Shown: positions 12,818-21,123 of the stretch, piece after piece | Numbering within the stretch: position 1 is the stretch's first letter | How the letters are laid out: every line of letters begins with the position of its first letter | Assembly (NCBI GenBank): GCA_963989245.1 | Contig: OZ022349.1 | Span: forward strand, 7,737,107 to 7,801,106 | From: Nansenia antarctica | Lineage: Eukaryota; Chordata; Actinopteri; Argentiniformes; Microstomatidae | Length of the DNA: 64,000 nucleotides | Direction: 5' to 3' | Notes under the pieces: generated by a model | What the model saw: the letters and a program-made list of their open reading frames with translations, nothing else | Databases searched by the model: none | Told to the model about the DNA's origin: nothing | Translations under genes and position numbers: made by a program

Positions 12818-13010
12818 TGAATGGTCTTTATTGTCATTGATATAGTACAGGTACCAAACAACGAAATTTGGGAGGGGGGCCTCCCCTGGTGCTAGGAAAA
12901 TAAATAAATAAAATAAAACAAGAAGGGAAAGGAGCTGGTTTACATAAATAAAGGCTATGTACACTATCCACTATACTATGCTACTGTACAAATAAAACAC
13001 TGTGCTGTAC
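12818..13010 (-). mobile_element. SINE-like element, (CATT)n-tailed family, copy 1
   Basis: It matches, in reverse complement, the 3' half of the family seen at 28475, 28955, 35830 and 45935 on plus and 29868 on minus. Diagnostic blocks are 'gtacaggtaccaaacaacga' and 'aataaaggctatgtac'. It sits in the small intron between exons 2 and 3 of the Harbinger Myb-like gene. Confidence 0.75.
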
Positions 13011-13154
13011 TTCATGTATTACTTGTGAACTTGAATGTACTTCTTATTTTAGCCAAAAGGGACCTGGCATCTGAACACCTGGCCTTCATGAAGGAGTCGG
13101 AGCAGTGCCACAGGCAGCATCTCACTGCGCTGATGGAGGACGCGCTCGGTTCCA

Positions 13155-13915
13155 GGGAGAGGGAGGATGCCAAGGAGCAGGTCGCCCAGCAGAGGGAGGA
13201 TGCCAAGGAGCAGGTCGCCCAGCAGAGGGAGGATGCCAAGGAGCAGGTCGCCCCCCAGCAGAGGGAGGATGCCAGGGAGCAGGTCGCCCAGCAGAGGGAG
13301 GATGCCAAGGAGCAGGTCGCCCAGCAGAGGGAGGATGCCAGGGAGCAGAGGGAGGATGCCAGGGAGCAGGTCGCCCCCCAGCAGAGGGAGGATGCCAAGG
13401 AGCAGGTCGCCCAGCAGAGGGAGGATGCCAAGGAGCAGGTCGCCCAGCAGAGGGAGGAGGCCTGGGAGCAGGTCGCCCCCCAGCAGAGGGAGGATGCCAA
13501 GGAGCAGGTCGCCCAGCAGAGGGAGGATGCCAAGGAGCAGGTCGCCCAGCAGAGGGAGGAGGCCTGGGAGCAGGTCGCCCCCCAGCAGAGGGAGGATGCC
13601 AAGGAGCAGGTCGCCCAGCAGAGGGAGGATGCCAAGGAGCAGGTCGCCCAGCAGAGGGAGGATGCCAGGGAGCAGGTCGCCCAGCAGAGGGAGGATGCCA
13701 AGGAGCAGGTCGCCCAGCAGAGGGAGGATGCCAAGGAGCAGGTCGCCCAGCAGAGGGAGGATGCCAAGGAGCAGGTCGCCCCCCAGCAGAGGGAGGATGC
13801 CAGGGAGCAGGTCGCCCCCCAGCAGAGGGAGGATGCCAGGGAGCAGGTCGCCCCCCAGCAGAGGGAGGATGCCAGGGAGCAGGTCGCCCAGCAGAGGGAG
13901 GATGCCAGGGAGCAG
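13155..13915 (+). repeat. 33/36-bp coding minisatellite, about 22 copies
   Basis: The repeat unit is 33 bp (REDAKEQVAQQ in the Myb-like frame) or 36 bp with one extra Pro codon (VAPQQ). Some units vary to REDAREQ or REEAWEQ. Because units are multiples of three and lack stops, several frames on both strands stay open for roughly 290-345 codons; only the plus frame joined to exon 2 makes sense. The unit is rich in Glu, Gln, Ala and Lys and would form a charged helix. Confidence 0.95.
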
Positions 13916-14380
13916 AGGCAGGAGAAGGCGGCTGCAGCCTTCCACAGCGGTTTTTGGGCGTCTTTGGAGACTTTGGAGACTAGTTTGTCAATGTCATGGC
14001 AGGACGCCCAAGGAAGTAGAAAGACTGACTTTTGACTTATGTCTGACAAATATTAGTATATAGTTTGAGAGTGACTTTGCACGTTTGCAGTGTTTTTGCA
14101 CGTTTGCAGTGTTTTAATTGTATTTCACTACACTTTGCACCTTAATAAATACCGTGATCTAATCTCTGTGTGTGTGAACCTAACAATGATGCCACAGTGA
14201 CCTAAAGTAGTAGCCATCTCATATGCTGAGCATAACAATGCTGCTACAGTTCATAAAGCAGACAAGTGAAGGCAGTGGTTTTAAGGGTTCAAAAACATGA
14301 CTTTATTATGTGTAGAACAACATATGTGCAGAACAATGTCCACTAGCAATGATTCAAACATGCAGACAATCACAATGATG

Positions 14381-15870
14381 CTACAGTGAGGTAAAGTAGC
14401 GCATCAGCCCCTGACGCACACCCAGTCCCTCAGTCTCAGCCCTTTGTGGCAGTGCCACCAAGGATGGTTCTGGTGTGTCATGAACACTCCATTCCTGTCT
14501 GTAGTCCTCACCATGGGCTTCACAAAGGTTGTGTAGAGCGCAGCATGTAATCACCATTGATTTCACCAGGGCCAGATCACAGTCATTCCGCTTCATAAGG
14601 CAACGCCACCTGCCCTTGAGTCTGCCAAAGGCATTCTAAACAGCAACCCTTGCTCTGCTTGTTTTCATGTACTGTAGTTGTTCAGTCAGTTGTCCGTTAT
14701 CAGAAAATGGCTTCAAAAGCCAGCTGTGCAGGGGATATGCAGCATCCCCTAGAAGGTAGTAACCAATGTCACATCCACCAATGTTCCTTGTGCGACCTGA
14801 GAAAAGGTTTCCACTGCTGGCTAGCTCCCACAGCCCGGACCGACGGTGAACACGGGCATCATGCATACTCCCTGTAAACCCTGTGCAGACATCCCAGAAC
14901 AATCCCTTTCCGTCTACAACGGCTTGCAGGATGATTGAGTGCCAGCCCTTACGGTTGAAATAGTCACAGTGGTATTCTCTTGGTGCCAAAATGGGGATGT
15001 GAGATCTGTCAATAGCACCAACACATTGTGGAACCCACCATCTCTGCTCGAAGTAGTCAGCCATTTCCTCAAACTTTTCCTGGGTTGGAAGACGAATGAG
15101 TTCTGGTACTAGTATCGCTTGTACAGCAGCGCAGAAGTCTCTCACACACCGCCACACAGTTGTGATACTGACACCAAACAGATGTGATACACTTCTGTAC
15201 TCGGAGTTGGTCGCCAATTTCCACAGTGCCATCGCTACTCTTTTGTTGAGGGGGACACACAAACGGAAGGCTGTGTCTCGTCTCTCCATGGCTGGTCGAA
15301 GTTTATGGCACAGATACAGGAATGTTTCCTCCGACATTCTGAAGTTCTGTACCCACAGAGCATCGGTGAAATCAGGGACCACGAAATCCCACCACTCGTT
15401 AGCTCTGTTGATGGCCCACGCTGACGGGGCGCTGCGAAGATTTCGCAAAAAAATTAAGCATCTGGAATAGATCAGAGATAATGTGTTTTGTCAATTCGGA
15501 ATAAACCCAAACCAGTCATATACTAGAAATAGCCGTGAAGGATAACAAAACCCACCTGTGTTTGTTGTTTACGCCGACGATCAAAGCCAACATCGTCGCT
15601 CCTTACGATAGCCCACATAAGTTTCTTTCATTTCTCTTTTCAGCATTCCTCTTTCGAGCATCCTTCCTTCGGTCTTCTCTCTTCTGTCTTCTGTATTCTC
15701 TCTTCTGTCCTCTGTCCTCTCTCTTCTGTTTTCTCTCTTCTGTCTTCTTCTTCGACTCAATCAATTGCCAAATCGTTTCCTCTCTCTCCCTCTCTCTCTT
15801 TCTCTTTCTCTCCAAAACACCATGGTGAATAATACCACAGGCATAGGATAGCTGCAACTTCCTCCATGCT
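14381..15870 (-). pseudogene. PIF/Harbinger DDE transposase, disrupted
   Basis: The main frame on minus runs from about 15469 (an acceptor 'ctattccag') to 14381 with one in-frame stop at 14638-14636. Conserved blocks are EWWDFVVPDF, FRMSEETFLYLCHKLRP, SVSHLFGVS, VGAIDRSHI (first Asp), GSMHDARVH (second Asp), LLGDAAYPL and NAFGRLKGRWRCL. The TAG replaces the residue before NAFGRLKG, where this family has its catalytic Glu. A probable first exon at about 15870-15612 starts MEEVAAILCLWYY. It is highly Lys/Arg/Glu-rich, contains a frameshift and ends at a 'gtaagg' donor. The 16010-16085 region may be the right terminus ('ggcctttttccatcagcag' read on minus). Partner of the Myb-like gene on the other strand. 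Otherwise 14037-14380 shows nothing. Confidence 0.85.
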
Positions 15871-16089
15871 GCTATTGTTGGGGCTGTGTTGTGTTGTGAA
15901 ACTGTCTCGTGTCTCGTGAAAATATACGTCACCACCATGGCGCGCTGTTATGACGCGTAACTCCACCTACTAGTCTACTCCTCCTACTAGTCCGGGTCGG
16001 TTTGTGTATAATGGAAAACCAGAACAGATCAAAAGCGGGCTAAAGTGACCCGACCTGACCCGGGCTGCTGATGGAAAAAGGCCAAAACA

Positions 16090-16276
16090 GAACAGGGACC
16101 CCCACATGTAATATATATTTTTAAATGTCTCACATTTTAAAGCCTATAATAACTTTTATATTTACTTCATTCACCTTTTCTTTCACCGTATTAACCTATT
16201 TATATACTGGGTTATTAGCCTATATGTGTTTATGATTGATAAAACGTTCATGCATAATTATGATTGGTTATTATTC

Positions 16277-16320
<44 letters not shown>

Positions 16321-17338
16321 GATGAGGCTTATATTTTCTATTATTATTATTTTTCAACAATGAAACTTTTAGCTTCAGGAAGCCAGGTATGCCTACCTCA
16401 GTGAGATGACTGGCCCTGGTTGGTGGTACACAGCTTGTCTATTCTGGGGGAGATGGAGGTTGTCAGGCAGAGCATCATGTCATCCTCAGACTGCTGTCTG
16501 GAACGGTATTTGCTCTTCAGGTAGGTGAGGGAGGAGAATCCACTTTCACAAAGATAAGTTGTTGCAAAAGGCAAGAGGCTCATCGAGAACTGGGTGAGAA
16601 GCTGTGACTCGTACACATTATTGTGTGTACTGTCTGTGGTTAGGTCGATCAGCTGATCTTCCTCAGCGGCTGTCAGGTTTAGGCGTCGGATGCATTGTCT
16701 TTGCATGGAAACCGTATCCATGTCTTGTGCTTTCTCCAAGACTCAGTCTCAGAAAAGTACTTCTCAAATTGACTTTCGAGAGCCTCCAAGTGATCAACAA
16801 TTGCGCATTTCACGTCAGGCGAGGGCACCGCGGAATCCGCGGAAATGCATTGAAATGTGCAGCGGTAGCAGAATCTCGTGGATAGCTGTATGTAATTCAA
16901 AGACGCGCGCCAATACTGATCCACGGGAAAGCCATCTGACCTCGGAATGGTAAAGGAGCGCGTTATAGCGGCGCATAGAGAAGCAAAGAGGCGGGTTTGT
17001 TATTATCAAACTAACTAAATTAGTAACGTTATACTAGTTATTAATTAACGTTAATTTCGCAATGAAGACCGAACTGCAGCGTTTTAGCCAACACCTAGCT
17101 TGCTAGACAGTTTTTTTTCTTTCTTTTTTTCAGCTGACGTTATGTGAGACTCTTGAATCATGGGCATCATTTATTTTGTAAATAGTTTTTGTCAAAGGTA
17201 GCTTATTATTGCCTATTAATGCTTGTACTTTACTCAATATCATTTTTGTTATATTTTTTAATTCTCACTGATTATTTTGGTGAAAAAATTGGCGGACCCC
17301 CTGCAGTACCTCTGCGGACCCCCGGTTGAAGACCACTG
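16090..17338 (-). pseudogene. hAT transposase fossil (ZBED/Charlie-like)
   Basis: On minus, 17009-16398 encodes in three frames the C-terminal half of a hAT transposase: LLYHSEVRWLSRGSVLARVFEL, then FEKYFSETESWRK, then LLPFATTYLCESGFSSLTYLK with KYRSR (the dimerisation region) and PRIDKLC near the end. The 5' terminus near 17338 reads CAGTGGTCTTCAACCGGGGG on minus, a hAT-type inverted repeat. Frameshifts and loss of the N-terminal half make it inactive. The left terminus is only suggested by 'acagggaccccca' near 16095. A (GTT)n run lies at 16275-16320. Confidence 0.8.
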
Positions 17339-17361
17339 ATCTAGACCATTAAGACTTTAAA

Positions 17362-17439
17362 TGGTAATAAATATCTTTATTACATAACAACTGTAATCTT
17401 TGTTACTTCTTCTTCTCCCTAGCGAACTAGAACGTAACA
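17362..17439 (+). mobile_element. 5' LTR, 78 bp
   Basis: It begins TGGTAATAAATATC and ends GAACGTAACA, directly before a primer binding site. The same sequence recurs inverted at 19045-19131 as an 87-bp TG...CA repeat; the difference is a 9-nt block (tcttggcca) missing here. LTRs this short are far below the several hundred bases usual for fish retroelements. Confidence 0.75.
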
Positions 17440-17441
17440 AG

Positions 17442-17459
17442 TCGGGGCTCGTCCGGGAT
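17442..17459 (+). promoter_or_regulatory. Primer binding site for tRNA-Pro
   Basis: The 18 bases TCGGGGCTCGTCCGGGAT match the complement of the tRNA-Pro 3' end at 17 of 18 positions. They start two bases after the LTR end. The one mismatch (C at the second position) is useful: the tRNA copy at 19004-19042 carries the tRNA base there, not the primer-site base. Confidence 0.85.
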
Positions 17460-17527
17460 TAACGCCGTTAAAGGGTCCGGATCTAAAAAAGGTATTTGGC
17501 TGGGGTAATTAATAGTTAATAAACATC

Positions 17528-18956
17528 ATGGCAACGAAAAAGTTTGAATTGGAACAATTTATGACCCAGCCCTCTATAGAACAACTTGAGGAATGCAAAA
17601 AGGCAGAGTTGGTAGAAATAGCTACTCATATTGGTCTTTCGTATGAAAAAAGGGTAACAAAGAAGGAGCTGAAACTTCTTCTGGTGGGGGAACTGGTTGA
17701 GAAGGGTGTGGTTGAACAGGCTAAGGATGAAAATTCTGGGGAGGAGGAGTCTGGGAGCCCTCTACCTTCAGGGGGAGAGGAGTTTCTTCAGACGCCCGTC
17801 CCAACCTTTAAGACACCACTGAAAGTGGATATAACTTTGGAGCCGTTTAATCCATCTTCAATTGATAGTGCCAGTACTGGGGCTCGTGGAGAACAGGCGA
17901 AACAGCAGTTTCAGTTAACCTGTCTCCGACTGGAGGCCCAGGAAAGGGCAGCCATCAGAGAAGAGAAGGCTCAGGAGAGGGCTTTTTCAGATTCAGATTC
18001 AGATAACGTTTATTGCCATTATGCATACACATATAGGAATTTGCTTCGACATTACAGTAAGTGCGTTTATACTTTTTTCACGTGTCAAAAAACAGGACAA
18101 CACAGGACAGACAACAGTGCATTGGATAGTGCAATATAAAGTGCATTGCAGAGTTTTTACAGTGAGTCCAGTGCATATTCAGTCCTGGGCAGACTTGGGG
18201 GCGGGGGGGAGGGGGAAGCCAGAGTCATTTATCAGCCTGGCGGCTGAGGGGTAGAAACTGAGCCTGTGGCGGGCCTTCAGTGCCTTAGGCAGCCGCAACC
18301 TTCTTCCAGAGGGAAGCAGGGTGAGGAGGCCGTGGCCGGGGTGGAAGGGGTCTGCCATGATCTTCCTTGGCCCGAGAGGCTCAGGCTGAGGCCCGACAGC
18401 ATGAGCTGAGGATGTGTGAGATCGAGTCTGCTAAAGTGATCAAGTTATGTCAGCTAGAGCTCGAGAGTCAAGCTCACAATCAAGCCCTATCTCCCAGTGC
18501 CACCCCAAAACCTTTTGATGTCAGTAAGCATATTTCTTTGGAGCCTCCTTTTAAAGAGATTGAGGTGGATTCCTCCATTTTATTGCGTTTGAACGCACCG
18601 CTGCCGCCTTACACTGGCCCGACAATGTTTGGGCATTACTGCTACAGTGCAAGTTGCAGGGAAAAGCTCGGGAGGCAGTAACTGCGCTTCCCGTTGCTGA
18701 TAGTTTAGATTACTCTCAGGTTAAGGCCGCCATTTTTCGCGCCTATGAGTTGGTTCCTGAGGCATATAGACAGAAGTTCAGAAATCTTAAAAAGACCCCC
18801 ACCCAAACGTTTGCGGAGTTCGCTAGGGAGAAGGGAATTTTATTTGATAAATGGAGCAATGCGTGTAAAGCAAATGATTACGAAACCTTGAGAGAGTTAA
18901 TTCTTCTAGAAGAATTTAAGCAAAATTTGCCTGATCGCATTATTGTATATTTAAAT
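17528..18956 (+). pseudogene. LTR-retroelement gag with SCAN-like domain, interrupted
   Basis: The frame opens MATKKFELEQFMTQPSIEQL, continues through a Glu-rich linker to EEKAQERAF, and is broken by a LINE tail (17985-18372). It resumes at REAQAEARQHELRMCEIESA, and after a one-base frameshift near 18620 reads VWALLLQCKLQGKAREAV through LRELILLEEFKQNLP and IIVYLN. The last block is a SCAN-like capsid fold known from Gmr1-type Ty3/Gypsy Gag. It stops abruptly before a 21-bp piece of the 3' LTR, with no zinc knuckle, no pol and no polypurine tract. It was therefore already a deleted, non-autonomous element. Confidence 0.8.
17985..18372 (-). mobile_element. LINE 3' end inserted in the gag
   Basis: It begins with TCAGAT repeats and 'aacgtttattgccattatgc', a 3' tail read in reverse. 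Further in are blocks such as 'cggctgaggggtagaaactg' and 'cttcttccagagggaagcag', which resemble CR1/L2-like LINE 3' regions. It separates the two halves of the gag frame. Confidence 0.7.
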
Positions 18957-18977
18957 TGTCTTGGCCAGTAATAAATA
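18957..18977 (+). mobile_element. 3' LTR stump, 21 bp
   Basis: TGTCTTGGCCAGTAATAAAT matches the first bases of the inverted LTR at 19131-19045 and follows the gag end 'tatatttaaa' directly. The LTR breaks off here and a tRNA-Pro copy begins. Confidence 0.75.
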
Positions 18978-18995
18978 TGCGAGAGGTCCCGGGTT
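18978..18995 (+). other. Short tRNA-Pro fragment (about nt 38-55)
   Basis: TGCGAGAGGTCCCGGGTT equals the first 18 bases of the longer tRNA copy at 19004-19042, separated from it by an A-run. It is a partial duplication of that copy. Confidence 0.75.
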
Positions 18996-19003
18996 AAAAA
19001 AAA

Positions 19004-19042
19004 TGCGAGAGGTCCCGGGTTCAAATCCCAGACGAGCCCCCA
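19004..19042 (+). other. tRNA-Pro 3' half including CCA (copied primer, not a tRNA gene)
   Basis: The 39 bases are positions 38 to 76 of a tRNA-Pro: anticodon-stem 3' strand (GCGAG), five-base variable loop, TPsiC arm with GGTTCAAATCC, acceptor strand ACGAGCC, discriminator C and CCA. Nuclear tRNA genes do not encode CCA, and the 5' half is absent. It is joined to the inverted LTR exactly where priming begins. It is best read as reverse-transcribed primer tRNA. Confidence 0.85.
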
Positions 19043-19180
19043 CTTGTTACGTTCTAGTTCGCTAGGGAGAAGAAGAAGTAACAAAGATTACAGTTGTTAT
19101 GTAATAAAGATAATTATTACTGGCCAAGACAATTTAAATATACAACAATGCGATCAGGCACATTTTGCTTAAATCTATTG
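19043..19180 (-). mobile_element. Inverted LTR (87 bp) and gag end
   Basis: On minus, from about 19175 down, the sequence reads the end of gag ('gcctgatcgcattgttgtat' and on), then an intact TG...CA LTR at 19131-19045, two bases, and the tRNA-Pro-derived segment. It is a second, inverted copy of the element's 3' end. It differs from the plus copy at a few sites, so it is not a recent assembly artefact. From 19190 to 19680 I see no further element. Confidence 0.75.
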
Positions 19181-19685
19181 ACAAGGTTTAGTTAGATGTT
19201 ACCAGAGAACATCACAGTAAAAAAACATTGCTTTGTGTAAATCTGCATTGGATGTTGGATGATGAATGGAGAACACACATAACGTCTCGGTCTCTCTCTG
19301 GCAAAGGACGAACTCCCAAACCGGAAGTCGATTTGCGGTCAACCGGAAGTGGTGTCACTACATCAAATATTAACTAAAATATTTATATACATTGTTATCA
19401 AATATGAACTCTTTAACTTTTTCTAAAGAAAATAAAGAAAGTGTCGCCGGACAACACAATTAAAGTTAATTTGTAATTATACCATGGTACTTGGTCCTGA
19501 TTGGCTATAGCCTAACTATTCTGGTGGGTACATGCAAGTGGTAGTTTACTTTCTGTAAAGATACAATTATAGTATTGTAAAGAAGTTTACATGTAAATGA
19601 AGGCCATGGTATACATGATATGAAGCACCAGGAGACATGAGTGAGTTAAAAATATATTTTTTAAAATTGTAAATCACCTCTAGAC

Positions 19686-19982
19686 CAGCCTTTCTCAACT
19701 CCAGTCCTCGGGACCAGAATATTTTTGTTGTAACCAGGAACTCACACACCTGACTTCACTAATCAAGGGCTTTTCTGATGGTTTGATTGGTTCAGTCATT
19801 AAATCAGGTGTTAAATCTGGACTGGATTTAGTTCCTGACCAGGAACTCACACACCTGATTTAATGACTGAACCAACCAAACCATCAGAAAAGCCCTTGAT
19901 TAGTGAAGTCAGGTGTGTGAGTTCCTGGTTACAACAAATCTTCTGGCAAGTGGGTCTCGAGGACTGGAGTTGAGAAAGGCTG
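19686..19982. mobile_element. Palindromic hAT-type MITE
   Basis: The ends are CAGCCTTTCTCAACTCCAGT and its near reverse complement, and the arms stay complementary for more than 130 bp ('ggaactcacacacctgactt' and partners). Only TAGAC is clearly shared by the flanks, so the target duplication is imperfect. Non-coding. Confidence 0.8.
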
Positions 19983-20043
19983 CCTAGACCATGGATTCTT
20001 AATAGGACTGGTTGTTAAAATCCCTAAATATTCAGCACAACAA

Positions 20044-20910
20044 TTGAGTGGAGTTGGAGATGTCCTCTTGGGTGGAGTGGAATTTTGCAATGATCACGTG
20101 GTGCCACCAGTACGACACATCTTCAGTTGTGGTCCCGACCTCATTGGGTGTTTCGGCCAGTTATCACAAGACACCCTCTGCCGAGGTTGGCCCACCACAG
20201 GCTGATCAGGCCTGGGTGTGTGTCGCACGGTGGCACCACGTGGTCATTTGGGAGCCCATGTTGGGTCCCTACGTTTCAGCCACAGCCAGTGACTGCTCCG
20301 TTCTGCTGCAGTGGACAGTTCTCTGATTGCCTTCCGTTGGGCCTGTCCTCTGATCCCTACTGCCCTCAGGAGCCTTGTGGTGGAGCTGGCTACAAAGCCT
20401 CTGCAGCCCACCTCCACTGGCCACACCTTCACGTTCCAGCCCCGCCCCTCTGCTTCGACTGCTAAGTTGGCATACCGCAGCCTCTTCCGTTCGAATGCCT
20501 CATCGATGGCCTCCTCCCATGGGACCGTCAGTTCTACGATGAAGACACGCCGGCAGGACTTGGACCAGAGGACTAGGTCTGGGCGCAGGTTGGTCACTGC
20601 AATTTCGGGTGGGAAGGTGAGCCTCTGGCTGAGGTCTACCCGCATTTCCCAATCCCGGGCTGCGTTCAGTGGGCCTGAGTCTGGAGGTGATGGCTTGGTC
20701 CGCTGTTTCTCCCCTTCCCGGATGAAGGTTGTTTTCTGTGGAAAGGTAGTCTGGGCATTTAGAGGCATGGCGTTGGTGGTTACCCTCTTGTGCTCAAGTT
20801 CGGCAGCCAAGCACTTTAGCACTTGGTTGTGGCGCCAGGTGTATCTTCCTTGAGTTAGACTGGTCTTGCAACCCACCAAGATGTATTCATGCATACAGTA
20901 GATGAATTCA
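20044..20910 (-). mobile_element. Retroelement ORF end with restriction-like endonuclease domain
   Basis: On minus, 20903-20244 is open for over 216 codons. It contains YTWRHNQVLKCLAAELE, TTFIREGEKQR, MRVDLSQRLTFPPEI, RPDLVLWSKSCRRVFIVELT, VEVGCRGFVASSTTRLL and HWLWLKRRD. The RPD...ELT...K...Y spacing suggests a PD-(D/E)XK nuclease like those at the C-terminus of R2/NeSL-type LINE proteins; this reading is my inference. The upstream reverse transcriptase is missing, so it is a 5'-truncated copy, but this part has no stop. 20044-20243 is probably its 3' untranslated region. Confidence 0.65.
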
Positions 20911-21123
20911 TGTATATTTTGAAGTGAGGATTGCAGGCCAGGTTGGGAAGGTTGAAGGCCAGGTTTCCATCACTGTGTGGGAAATAGGAAATAGGAACAG
21001 CTCGTCAACAGGTTCAAGTTTCTGTCAATAAAGAAAAACAGACATCATGTTCTCATATTCTCTATATCAAATTGTGGAATGCACTGCCAGTTTACATTAT
21101 CATTATAACATGATCCTTATCAC

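Larger units (their letters stand above)
9533..14036 (+). pseudogene. Harbinger-type Myb-like (trihelix) protein gene, broken
   Basis: PIF/Harbinger transposons carry two genes: a DDE transposase and a Myb/SANT-like DNA-binding protein. Three exons of the second can be joined here: about 9533-9853, 12713-12814 and 13053-14036, with GT-AG junctions and matching phases. Exon 1 encodes LKADYKKIKDHNSRSG, then WYDDI, and after a two-base frameshift DAVIGLRPSHG, like the trihelix end of such proteins. Exon 2 gives an acidic, Pro/Ser/Thr-rich linker (METDDECIPPC). Exon 3 begins KRDLASEHLAFMKESEQ and runs into a long REDAKEQVAQQ repeat before a stop. The intron at 9854-12712 holds a nested hAT element. 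The transposase partner lies convergently at 14381-15870. The frameshift, and a 15-bp repeat replacing the N-terminal part, mark it as dead. I see no recognisable left terminal repeat. Confidence 0.6.

Noticed and set aside
13012..14063. Several long open frames on both strands (about 290-345 codons)
   Set aside because: They are products of a 33/36-bp repeat lacking stops. Only the plus frame that splices to the Harbinger Myb-like exons is plausible.
15096..15470. 124-codon frame on plus
   Set aside because: It is the antisense shadow of the Harbinger transposase.
19004..19042. Functional tRNA-Pro gene
   Set aside because: The D arm and anticodon are missing, and CCA is encoded, which nuclear tRNA genes lack.
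20311..20853. 180-codon frame on plus
   Set aside because: It is antisense to the retroelement frame 20903-20244, whose residues match a protein family.
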